Part shown: piece after piece, positions 25,607 through 32,953 of the stretch
Layout of the letters: the number at the start of each line of letters is the position of its first letter
Numbering within the stretch: the stretch's first letter is position 1
Assembly (NCBI RefSeq): GCF_001747095.1
Contig: NZ_MDGP01000001.1
Coordinates: 1,905,001 to 1,969,000 of the forward strand
Source of the DNA: Roseivirga sp. 4D4
Lineage (GTDB): Bacteria; Bacteroidota; Bacteroidia; Cytophagales; Cyclobacteriaceae
DNA: 64,000 nucleotides
Direction: 5' to 3'
The notes under the pieces: generated by a model
Told to the model about the DNA's origin: nothing
Databases searched by the model: none
Seen by the model: the letters and a program-made list of their open reading frames with translations, nothing else
Translations under genes and position numbers: made by a program

Positions 25607-26364
25607 TGTGTAAGCCTTATAGGGATGTCTTTTGAAGCTAAATATGTCTTAAGTTCCGGAACGGAAATTTCTTTAAAATGGAAGATACTCGCGGCCAAAG
25701 CAGCGTCTGCCTTTCCATGAGTAAACGAGTCTACAAAGTGTTCCATATTACCAGCACCTCCGGATGCAATGACTGGTACTGATAGCATTTGTGAAACCTC
25801 ACAAGTAAGCTCATCCGCAAAACCTGCTTTGGTGCCATCGTGATCCATAGAGGTCAATAAGATCTCACCCGCGCCTCGTTTTGTAACTTCCTTGGCCCAC
25901 TCCAGGGTTCTGAGTTCAGTAGGCGTTCTACCTCCTCTTACGTGAACTATATGTTCTCCATCCACAAACCTCGTATCAATAGCTACAACAACGCATTGAC
26001 TTCCAAACTCCAATGCCAGCTCATTAATCAGCTCCGGACGTTTGACAGCAGAAGAGTTAATGGAGATCTTGTCTGCTCCAGCATTAAGCAGTGCAGATAC
26101 ATCCTCAATAGAACTTATACCTCCACCTACTGTAAATGGGATATTGATTTGAGCTGCAACCCTTCTTACAAGGTCTACCAGCGTCTTTCTCTTCTCAACT
26201 GTCGCTGTGATATCCAGAAAAACCAACTCATCGGCACCCTCTTCGGCATAACGGGCCGCCAGCTCGACTGGGTCTCCGGCATCTCGAAGGCCAACAAAGT
26301 TGATGCCCTTAACGGTACGGCCGTCTTTTATATCCAAGCAGGGTATGATTCTTTTCGTTAGCAT
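25603..26364 (-). CDS. hisF: Imidazole glycerol phosphate synthase cyclase subunit
   Basis: This is the cyclase subunit of the HisHF complex, which makes IGP and AICAR from PRFAR using ammonia from HisH. It has 253 residues forming a (beta/alpha)8 barrel with [17 protein letters not shown] (first catalytic Asp), [12 protein letters not shown] and [20 protein letters not shown]. The second catalytic Asp is in [12 protein letters not shown]. Length and motifs are typical. It overlaps hisIE by four bases and follows hisA by 2 bp. HisH is encoded in the same operon. Confidence 0.97.
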   Translation of the reverse strand: MLTKRIIPCLDIKDGRTVKGINFVGLRDAGDPVELAARYAEEGADELVFLDITATVEKRKTLVDLVRRVAAQINIPFTVGGGISSIEDVSALLNAGADKISINSSAVKRPELINELALEFGSQCVVVAIDTRFVDGEHIVHVRGGRTPTELRTLEWAKEVTKRGAGEILLTSMDHDGTKAGFADELTCEVSQMLSVPVIASGGAGNMEHFVDSFTHGKADAALAASIFHFKEISVPELKTYLASKDIPIRLTQ

Positions 26365-26366
26365 AA

Positions 26367-27083
26367 CTATTCAAATGAAGCTAGTTCTTCAAGGCTTATA
26401 CGTCCTTCATAATAGGCTTTGCCCACTATTGTTCCATAAACACCCATTTGTTCTAATCGTTTTAGGTCTTCCATAGAAGATACACCACCACTTGCAATCA
26501 GTTTAAGATCAGGAAAAGCCTTGATAATCTTTTCATATAGATCAAATGAGGGCCCTTGAAGCAAACCATCCTTACTAACATCAGTGCAAATACAGTCGGT
26601 AATACCCAACTCAACATACTCTCTTAGAAACTCAAAAAGGTCAAGACCTGAGTCTTCTTGCCATCCGTTAATGGCAACCTTCTCATTCTGGACATCAGCA
26701 CCTAAAATGATGGTTTCAGCCCCATATTTAGCAATCCATTCCTTAACTAGGGACCTATCCTTTACAGCAATACTCCCTGCTGTCACCTGGTGAGCTCCGG
26801 CCTTTAGAACTTCTTCAATTGAGGAATTGGATTTAACGCCTCCTCCAAAGTCTATTTTTAGTTCGGTGCCCTTACTGATTGCTTCCAGGACGTTCAAATT
26901 GGTTGGCTTACTGGCTTTGGCTCCCTCCAAGTCAACCACATGCAGCCGATCGATTCCGGCAGACTCAAAAGCCCGAGCGACCGCTAATGGATCATCATTA
27001 TACTCGGTCTTCTGGTTATAGTCACCTTGGGTAAGCCGGACGGCCTTGCCTCCTATTATATCTATTGCTGGTATTATCTTCAT
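26367..27083 (-). CDS. hisA: ProFAR isomerase
   Basis: This is the (beta/alpha)8 isomerase for step 4 of histidine synthesis, converting ProFAR to PRFAR. It has 238 residues with [19 protein letters not shown] (catalytic Asp8 region), [20 protein letters not shown] and [15 protein letters not shown]. It lies between the four-helix protein gene and hisF. The spacer before it is only 20 bp of AT-rich simple sequence. Length and motifs are normal for the family. Confidence 0.96.
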   Translation of the reverse strand: MKIIPAIDIIGGKAVRLTQGDYNQKTEYNDDPLAVARAFESAGIDRLHVVDLEGAKASKPTNLNVLEAISKGTELKIDFGGGVKSNSSIEEVLKAGAHQVTAGSIAVKDRSLVKEWIAKYGAETIILGADVQNEKVAINGWQEDSGLDLFEFLREYVELGITDCICTDVSKDGLLQGPSFDLYEKIIKAFPDLKLIASGGVSSMEDLKRLEQMGVYGTIVGKAYYEGRISLEELASFE

Positions 27084-27103
27084 TTTGAATGATTAATGTT
27101 CAA

Positions 27104-27469
27104 TTATGAATGTTTAGACAAGGCTTTTTGACTTGATTTGACAATTGCCGTAAGCATACGAATCAATTCTTCATTCTTTTCCAAAATTGACTCTAAATCC
27201 AATTCGACTAAACCACCATATTGACTCAATAGCAACCAGTATTTTGTCTCACGTGCCTCTTTTGACGAAATGGACATCTTATGGGCAAAATCTCTCTTAG
27301 AGATTGCCGCCTGAGCTTCTTGGACATTAGCACCTATGCTTGTTCCTGAACGTAGTAACTGCTTAGACAGAATAAATTCCTTTTGAGCCTGCATTTCTTT
27401 ATACTTCTCGATTATCATTAATGAAAACTCAAAACTCTTCTTTTCAATCGGATTGCCTGAAAACTCCAT
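27104..27469 (-). CDS. Four-helix-bundle (23S rRNA-IVP-type) protein
   Basis: This is a 121-residue helical protein of the four-helix bundle/S23 family. Diagnostic segments are FEFSLMIIEKYKEMQAQKEFILSKQLLRSGTSIGANVQEA and FAHKMSISSKEARETKYWLLLSQYGGL. Homologues were first seen in intervening sequences of 23S rRNA genes and are widespread in Bacteroidetes spacers; their molecular function is not established. The gene is inserted between hisH and hisA and would be cotranscribed. It is flanked by AT-rich simple sequence (ATTAATGTTCAATTATGAAT type). No evidence ties it to histidine metabolism. Confidence 0.9.
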   Translation of the reverse strand: MEFSGNPIEKKSFEFSLMIIEKYKEMQAQKEFILSKQLLRSGTSIGANVQEAQAAISKRDFAHKMSISSKEARETKYWLLLSQYGGLVELDLESILEKNEELIRMLTAIVKSSQKALSKHS

Positions 27470-27520
27470 ATCACTAGCATTATTTTTAAATAATTAAATT
27501 TAAAATTCAACACTAATAAT

Positions 27521-28102
27521 TCATAATCCCAAGAAATTAGCCAAGATCTTCTCACCTACTTTACCACTCTTTTCAGGGTGCGCCTGCAATGCATAGAAAT
27601 TATCCTTGTGCAAGGCTGCAGAAAAGGGATTAATGTAGTCTGTCACAGCGATAGTTTCGTTACTTAGTTCGGCATAATAGCTATGTACAAAATACACGTA
27701 TGGATCGTTTGGAAGATCATTAAAGAGTGGTGAATCCATTTGTGTCAACGTATTCCACCCCATTTGCGGAACTTTCAGCTTTGGCTCAAATCTCTTTACC
27801 TTAATATCAAAAATGCCCAGACATTCAGTATCATTCTCTTCGGTATGAGAACAAAGCAGTTGCAAGCCAAGGCAGACACCGAAAACAGGTTGTTTCAGAT
27901 CCTTGATTACCGTATCAAGTTGCTTTTCCTTCAAGAATCGCATGGCAGTACTTGCCTCACCAACTCCGGGAAAGATTACTTTATCTGCAGACTGAATAAC
28001 CTCACTGTCTGCAGAAAGCACAGGCTCAACTCCCAGTCTGTTTAAGGCATGGGTTACAGATTGCACGTTACCTGCATTGTAGTTTACAATGACTACGCTC
28101 AT
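27521..28102 (-). CDS. hisH: Imidazole glycerol phosphate synthase glutaminase subunit
   Basis: This is a class I glutamine amidotransferase of 193 residues that supplies ammonia to HisF. The nucleophile cysteine is in FGVCLGLQLLCSHTEE, and the catalytic His-Glu pair is in YALQAHPEKSG. VNYNAGNVQSV is the typical N-terminus. It is the second gene after phhA in the operon, with a 32-bp spacer to phhA. Confidence 0.95.
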   Translation of the reverse strand: MSVVIVNYNAGNVQSVTHALNRLGVEPVLSADSEVIQSADKVIFPGVGEASTAMRFLKEKQLDTVIKDLKQPVFGVCLGLQLLCSHTEENDTECLGIFDIKVKRFEPKLKVPQMGWNTLTQMDSPLFNDLPNDPYVYFVHSYYAELSNETIAVTDYINPFSAALHKDNFYALQAHPEKSGKVGEKILANFLGL

Positions 28103-28134
28103 AGCTCTAGAAAACTCTCCGTTTCACAAAGTGT

Positions 28135-28869
28135 TTAAACAGTCGCTTCTCTTGCTTTTAAGCGCTCTTCTATCTTAGACTTGATCTCTGGCAATGATTC
28201 GTAAAGCTGCTCGTATGAGTCAATAATGAAGTAGTTTTCCTGCATATTATCCTTTCTATAAGGCGTATCAAGAATAGTATCTACATCATATTCGAAATGG
28301 TTCGGCTCGTCAGAAAGTGAAAACTTAGTTTCACCAGATGATGATAGAATGCCAGCTCCATAGATTTTCAATTCTCCCTCTTCTCTAATCAGGCCAAATT
28401 CAATCGTGAACCAATAAATTCTCGACAAAAGGTGAATTGCCCACTCATCGTCAATCCACTCTTGCCCGAACTTACTGATCGCCTGCAAGAAGTCTACGAA
28501 TGACTGATTAGCCAATAATGGAATATGTGCGAACACATCATGAAACATATCTGGCTCTTCCAAATAATCCAGTTCGCTCATTTTTCTCACCCAAGTGGTG
28601 GCAGGGAACTTCTTATTAGCCATTAGGTCGAAGAAAAGCCCATCTTCAACTATACCTGGCACTGCGTAAATCTCCCACCCAGTAAGTTCACGCAATAATT
28701 TGTTGGTTTCCTCAAAATTAGGAATGGCCTTACCATTAAAGTTAACTTTATCCAGGCCGATCAAGAATTCTTTGGTTGCTGCCTTTGGTAAAGCTGGGAA
28801 TTGACGATCGAAAAGTATATTCCACACTTTCTGATCTTCTGCTGTGTAATTTTCGTAATTCTGTTTCAT
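28135..28869 (-). CDS. phhA: Phenylalanine-4-hydroxylase (tyrosine-forming)
   Basis: This is a cytoplasmic non-heme-iron, pterin-dependent monooxygenase that converts phenylalanine to tyrosine. Its 244 residues correspond to the catalytic domain only, as in the bacterial enzyme. The iron ligands are His110 and His115 (DMFHDVFAHIPLL) and Glu157 (FTIEFGLI). The core is preceded by GWEIYAVPGIVEDGLFFDLMANK. It is the first structural gene after the leader attenuator, so tyrosine supply and histidine synthesis are transcriptionally linked here. No regulatory ACT domain is present. Confidence 0.95.
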   Translation of the reverse strand: MKQNYENYTAEDQKVWNILFDRQFPALPKAATKEFLIGLDKVNFNGKAIPNFEETNKLLRELTGWEIYAVPGIVEDGLFFDLMANKKFPATTWVRKMSELDYLEEPDMFHDVFAHIPLLANQSFVDFLQAISKFGQEWIDDEWAIHLLSRIYWFTIEFGLIREEGELKIYGAGILSSSGETKFSLSDEPNHFEYDVDTILDTPYRKDNMQENYFIIDSYEQLYESLPEIKSKIEERLKAREATV

Positions 28870-28926
28870 TGCTACGGGTTGTAATGTTTTGTTCTTGGAT
28901 TTGGTTCAAATCAAGAGCCCGGTCAT

Positions 28927-28958
28927 AAAAAAACCCGGCTCTTTCGGAACCGGGTTTT
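28927..28958 (-). terminator. Leader terminator of the phhA-his attenuator
   Basis: On the minus-strand RNA, 28958-28947 pairs with 28941-28930 as a 12-bp stem (AAAACCCGGUUC with GAGCCGGGUUUU, one G-U pair) closing a 5-nt CGAAA loop. A run of seven U (28933-28927) follows. It lies between the leader stop codon and phhA. A second hairpin, in which 28941-28935 pairs with 28915-28922 (one bulge), overlaps its 3' arm. Confidence 0.9.
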
Positions 28959-28987
28959 ATATTTTCAGTTAATTATTTCTTTTCTGA

Positions 28988-29059
28988 TTACATATAACTA
29001 CCGTTCCGCAACAAGTTGTTGTGATAATAGTGGTAGTGATATGCTTTGTTTTTCAACAT
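28988..29059 (-). CDS. His/Tyr-rich leader peptide of the phhA-his operon
   Basis: This is a 23-codon open frame from ATG 29059-29057 to TAA 28990-28988. Residues 7-13 are YHYHYYH, so four Tyr and three His codons are consecutive; a fifth Tyr is residue 22. Immediately after the run, CAACA can pair with the following UGUUG (arm 1:2). The next segment CGGAAC can instead pair with GUUCCG in the terminator 5' arm and loop (arm 2:3). This is a leader peptide for transcription attenuation. It was identified by reading the strand upstream of phhA, and is too short for standard gene finding. Confidence 0.85.
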   Translation of the reverse strand: MLKNKAYHYHYYHNNLLRNGSYM

Positions 29060-29064
29060 CGATT

Positions 29065-29095
29065 CAAAGGTAATACCCATTTCAGATTATCCAAA
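29065..29095 (-). promoter_or_regulatory. Promoter of the phhA-his operon
   Basis: A -33 box TTTG (29095-29092) and a -7 box TACCTTTG (29072-29065) are separated by 19 bp, matching the Bacteroidetes consensus TTTG/TAnnTTTG. Only 5 nt separate the -7 box from the leader ATG, so the transcript should begin at or within a few bases of the start codon. Confidence 0.8.
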
Positions 29096-29137
29096 TGACT
29101 TAACCAGTTTTTTAAATCAACGGTCAGTCAACCGATA

Positions 29138-31744
29138 TTATTCGCTCCTCAATACTTTGGACGGATTTACCAAGGCGGTTCTCACCGCTTGATAGGCAAT
29201 TGTCAGCATAGTTATTAGGATAGCGAAGACTGCAGCCACTATAGCCACATCAGCACCGATATTAATGCGATAAACATAATCGCTTAACCAATCTCCCATA
29301 AAGAAATATGCAGTCGGCAAACCTACCAATAGAGCTATCACTATAAGCTTTAGAAAGTCTGCGGATAGCAAAAACAAAATTGACTTAAAGGACGCCCCTA
29401 AGACTTTACGAATCCCCATTTCTTTAGCCCTATGCAGAGCTATGAATGAAATCAGACCAAACATTCCTAGGCAAGCAATGAATACAGCAATGCTGGCAAA
29501 AGTAAGAAATACATTACCCAAGCGGGATTCAAACCTGTACATACGATTGTAATAGTCATCCATAAATTCATAGTCAAATGGTAGACCTGGTGCCGCTTCT
29601 ATCAAATTGGATTCTATAAACTGCAATGTTTCAGGCAAGTCATTGGTTTCCAACTTTACATAGCCCGTATAAGACTGATTAGGGTTGTATAAGATCACAA
29701 AAGGCTCAATGCGTTGCTGCATGGATTTGAAATGAAAGTCTTTCACCACCCCTTGAACAGGCCCTTCATAACCTCCAATGACTACATTCTGCCCTACAGC
29801 TTCTTCGGCCGACCAGTTGAAGAGTTTAGCAGCAGTTTCGTTGATAATATAGGTTGGGTTCAACCCTGCCGTGTCAAGTTCATTGAAAGGTACTGCTCGT
29901 TCCATAAGACTAAGTCCACTTAACAACTCCATACCCATGAGATCCATAAATTCCTTATCGGCACTTAAAAAATAAATCAATTCATAGTCATCTTCGGTGG
30001 GGCCAGTTTGGATACCGTGTGCCGAACCAACACTTACTGGCACATTGGAGGCCATGCTCACGGACTTAATATTAGGGTTAGTCATGAGTGTGTTTTTGAA
30101 GGACTCGTAGTTCTTCTTCAAATCTCCATCTGCCGTAAAGAAGATCACTTGTTCTTTATCCAAACCGATATTCTTGTCCTGGATGAAATTCAGCTGTTTC
30201 TTGACCACAAGTGTTGCCACCACCAAGAAAGCCGAAATAGCAAATTGTACAATCACTAAAAACTTTCGTAGTCTATTCCCAGACCCAGAGTGAGTGAACT
30301 TACCTTTTAACACTGTAACTGGCTTAAACATTGAAAGCACCAAGGCTGGATAAATACCTGCCAGAAATGTGATTATCAGTCCAAGCCCACATAAAAACAG
30401 AAGAAACTCTGATTTAAACAGGTATACGGTATTCAGTCTTTCTCCTGCCAGATCATTAAAATAAGGTAGCAGCCAATAGCTAAAAGCGATAGAAATTGCG
30501 AGCGATAGAAATACGAACAAGAATGACTCTCCTAAAAACTGACCTATAAGTTGCCTCCTGTGCTCGCCAACAACTTTACGGATTCCTACTTCTTTGGCTC
30601 TTTCTAAAGACCTTGAGGTTGCCAGATTCACATAGTTAATGCAGGCTATCAATAAGATGAGGAAAGCCACCACAGAAAAGATGTAGACATATTGGATATC
30701 ACCTACTCTCCCTAGTTCATAATTGAGTTTAAATCTTTTCTGAAGATAGATGTCATTCAAAGACTGCAAGTATGTACCACTATCTTCACTTTCTGTGGGC
30801 ATATCTAACTCCACATTTACTTTCTCTTCTACTTTTTGTTCAAAGGCAATCGGATCAACATTATCTTCTAACCTTAGAAAGGTTTGAAAGCTCCAGTTTG
30901 ACCAGGTTTCTCGCTGTGCCCATCTTAGTTCTTTAAAAGGGATTAAGAAATCAAATTGCATCATCGAATTGGCTGGTGGGTCAAGAACAACTCCGGCAAT
31001 AGCATACTGCTCTCCCTCTCTTATCAATGTCTTTCCAACAACATCCTGAGTGCCATAGTATTTCATGGCAGCTTTTTGCGTGATAACAAGCGTCTTTGGC
31101 TTAGAAAGAATTCCCTCTTCATTTCCTTGGAGTAAGGGGAAAGTAAAGACATCGAAGAAAGCAGTATCAGCGAAATAAGCGTTAGTTGTAAATGGTTGAT
31201 TGTCAATTTTCATGATTTGACCTCCAAGTTCAATCACTCTGACGCTGTGCCTCACCTCTTCTTCAAAGTTTCGCTTGAGGAAGGGGCCCACAATGTTTGG
31301 GGTGATGGCGTCCTCACCATTAGTTACCCTGAAAATTTTGTCCTTTTGTTCGTGAAATTGATCAAAGCTCAGCTGATGTTGTACGTAGAGGACTATCAGA
31401 ATAAAACTAGTGAGACCAACCGCAAGTCCTGATAGGTTAATGATAGAATAGGCTTTGTGCTTTTTGGCGCTTCTAAAAGCGACCTTGAAATTGTTTTTGA
31501 CCATAGCTAAATTGTTTTGAGAATATCTTTTTGAGTTTCTTCTTTTGAGGGTATGCCACCTTATAAACTTGAGCACATTGAGCCAGTACTTCTTTTTGGC
31601 CTGGGCCAAGCCATACTTTTCACAATGATCTAGAAAACGCTCTTCAAGATCTCCCGCAATCTCTTCCTGCAATGGATCGTCACAATACCAATGGAAGATC
31701 CTCTCTGCTAACCTTGGTGGTTTCTTATCTTGAGTCTTACTCAT
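29138..31744 (-). CDS. FtsX/MacB-like permease with N-terminal prefix domain
   Basis: This is an 868-residue ABC permease of the MacB/FtsX type with an extra N-terminal cytoplasmic prefix of about 85 residues (RIFHWYCDDPLQEEIAGDLEERFLDHCEKYG). The first membrane helix follows at about 97 (AYSIINLSGLAVGLTSFILIVLYVQHQ), then a large periplasmic MacB_PCD region. There are two blocks of three helices containing EVGIRKVVGEHRRQLIGQFLGESF and EMGIRKVLGASFKSILFLLS. No ATPase gene is adjacent. The ATG overlaps the padR stop by four bases (ATGA), so it belongs to a PadR-permease cassette common in Bacteroidetes. Substrate and partner ATPase are unknown. Confidence 0.93.
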   Translation of the reverse strand: MSKTQDKKPPRLAERIFHWYCDDPLQEEIAGDLEERFLDHCEKYGLAQAKKKYWLNVLKFIRWHTLKRRNSKRYSQNNLAMVKNNFKVAFRSAKKHKAYSIINLSGLAVGLTSFILIVLYVQHQLSFDQFHEQKDKIFRVTNGEDAITPNIVGPFLKRNFEEEVRHSVRVIELGGQIMKIDNQPFTTNAYFADTAFFDVFTFPLLQGNEEGILSKPKTLVITQKAAMKYYGTQDVVGKTLIREGEQYAIAGVVLDPPANSMMQFDFLIPFKELRWAQRETWSNWSFQTFLRLEDNVDPIAFEQKVEEKVNVELDMPTESEDSGTYLQSLNDIYLQKRFKLNYELGRVGDIQYVYIFSVVAFLILLIACINYVNLATSRSLERAKEVGIRKVVGEHRRQLIGQFLGESFLFVFLSLAISIAFSYWLLPYFNDLAGERLNTVYLFKSEFLLFLCGLGLIITFLAGIYPALVLSMFKPVTVLKGKFTHSGSGNRLRKFLVIVQFAISAFLVVATLVVKKQLNFIQDKNIGLDKEQVIFFTADGDLKKNYESFKNTLMTNPNIKSVSMASNVPVSVGSAHGIQTGPTEDDYELIYFLSADKEFMDLMGMELLSGLSLMERAVPFNELDTAGLNPTYIINETAAKLFNWSAEEAVGQNVVIGGYEGPVQGVVKDFHFKSMQQRIEPFVILYNPNQSYTGYVKLETNDLPETLQFIESNLIEAAPGLPFDYEFMDDYYNRMYRFESRLGNVFLTFASIAVFIACLGMFGLISFIALHRAKEMGIRKVLGASFKSILFLLSADFLKLIVIALLVGLPTAYFFMGDWLSDYVYRINIGADVAIVAAVFAILITMLTIAYQAVRTALVNPSKVLRSE

Positions 31745-32082
31745 GATTGGCCTCCTCCGAATACATAGTCTGGTATTTTCGACCAGAGGTACTGTCTGTG
31801 TTCTTTGGCTTCCAGCAAAGCAGACTTTCCTGCCGAAGTGACCTCAAAGATTCGCTTGCGCCTCCCGCCCCTTTTTTCGGAGGCACCTCCTAAGTCAGAC
31901 TTCACATAGCCCTTTTCTTCAAGCCGATAGAGCGCGGTATGTACTGAACTCATATTCACCGATCTACCCAACTCCTCTTCAATCACATTAGTGATTGAAA
32001 GGCCATAGGCTTTACCTTGTTGTGTAGCCACCACGAGCAGTACTGTTTCTTCAAACTCGCCTAAAAAGTGTCTTCTTTCCAT
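31741..32082 (-). CDS. PadR-family transcriptional regulator
   Basis: This is a 113-residue winged-helix regulator. The PadR pattern is visible in EFEETVLLVVATQQGKAYGLSITNVIEEELGRSVNMSSVHTALYRLEEKGYVKSDLG, followed by the RGGRRKRIFEVTSAGKSALLEAK wing and helix. It is cotranscribed with the FtsX permease (4-bp overlap) and is expected to repress this cassette. A dyad at 32101-32115 lies just upstream of its ATG and is a candidate operator. Ligand is unknown. Confidence 0.92.
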   Translation of the reverse strand: MERRHFLGEFEETVLLVVATQQGKAYGLSITNVIEEELGRSVNMSSVHTALYRLEEKGYVKSDLGGASEKRGGRRKRIFEVTSAGKSALLEAKEHRQYLWSKIPDYVFGGGQS

Positions 32083-32100
32083 TGATTCAATATCTTACCC

Positions 32101-32115
32101 ATTAGTAAAACTAAT
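32101..32115. promoter_or_regulatory. Inverted repeat ATTAGT-N3-ACTAAT, candidate PadR operator
   Basis: A perfect 6-bp inverted repeat with 3-bp spacer ends 18 bp before the padR ATG on the minus strand. It is a plausible autoregulation site but the assignment is inference. The 212-bp gap 32083-32294 shows otherwise only a promoter-like element for the plus-strand gene. Confidence 0.4.
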
Positions 32116-32262
32116 AAAAACAAGCATCTACATAAACTAGGATGCACTCAATCAGTAATTCGTTGCACTGAATCGCATATTATAATAGACGAAGTGTTGT
32201 CAGGAACATTACGTCTACGTTTTGTCTAGCGGGGTATGGAACATACTTAATCTATAAATTCT

Positions 32263-32270
32263 TACATTTG
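32263..32270 (+). promoter_or_regulatory. Promoter -7 element TACATTTG
   Basis: An exact TAnnTTTG match lies 24 bp upstream of the lipoprotein ATG at 32295. A good TTTG at the usual distance is not seen, so the -33 box is weak. Confidence 0.5.
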
Positions 32271-32294
32271 CTGTGACACTACCACTACATTGAC

Positions 32295-32879
32295 ATGATT
32301 AAGGCGGCTAAACTCTCTCTCTGCGCATTGGTTTTGACACTTTGCGCGTGCAGCAACTCCATTGACGTTGATCCTGATACAGGATTTGAAATATTCACAA
32401 TTCCTGCAGGCTCACATAATTCCATTGTTAGAAGCGAAGCATTCACAGGTTCTGGAATAGATATCAAGGCAATATTTGATAACAGTGCGGAATATACCTT
32501 AGAAGTGACTTCTGATCAGGCAGATATCAACAAACTCATCGGCTTCTCAGATTGCGCTCAGCATCATCAAAGTGAAAGTGGCCGTATTGGTTGGAGATGG
32601 TTCAACAATGAATTACAAATTTTAGCCTACACCTATCTGGAGGGCAACCTTTCATTCGAACTTATGGGAGCGATTCCTTTAAATACCGAAGTAGATTTAT
32701 CCATAAGAATTGTTGGAGATACTTATCAGTATTCAGGCACAGGACTTGAGTCAGTCACCATGCAAAGAAGTAGTAATTGTGATTCAGGTGAAAACTACTG
32801 GCTGTGGCCATATTTTGGTGGTAACCAAACCGCACCACATGAAGTAAAAATTCAATTGAAAAGAACTGTGATTGACTAG
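32295..32879 (+). CDS. Hypothetical lipoprotein
   Basis: This is a 194-residue secreted lipoprotein (MIKAAKLSLCALVLTLCAC, lipobox LTLCAC). The mature part contains HNSIVRSEAFTGSGIDIKAIFDNSAEYTL and ends with YFGGNQTAPHEVKIQLKRTVID, with tryptophan and tyrosine-rich strands suggesting a beta-sandwich. No family is recognised. It has its own promoter-like element and is followed by a bidirectional terminator, so it is monocistronic. Confidence 0.65.
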   Translation: MIKAAKLSLCALVLTLCACSNSIDVDPDTGFEIFTIPAGSHNSIVRSEAFTGSGIDIKAIFDNSAEYTLEVTSDQADINKLIGFSDCAQHHQSESGRIGWRWFNNELQILAYTYLEGNLSFELMGAIPLNTEVDLSIRIVGDTYQYSGTGLESVTMQRSSNCDSGENYWLWPYFGGNQTAPHEVKIQLKRTVID

Positions 32880-32894
32880 TTCGGCTTTCCTTAA

Positions 32895-32930
32895 AAAAAG
32901 GCCATGCAATTGCAATTGCATGGCCTTTTT
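32895..32930. terminator. Bidirectional intrinsic terminator
   Basis: Positions 32895-32912 and 32913-32930 form an 18-bp perfect inverted repeat with A5 in front and T5 behind. It serves the plus-strand lipoprotein gene and the minus-strand permease gene that end on either side. Confidence 0.9.
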
Positions 32931-32953
32931 CTTGTTCTATTGTTTGTTTATAA

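Noticed and set aside
32083..32294. Possible small RNA from the IR TAGACG...CGTCTA in the gap
   Set aside because: The short arms are widely spaced and no terminator follows.
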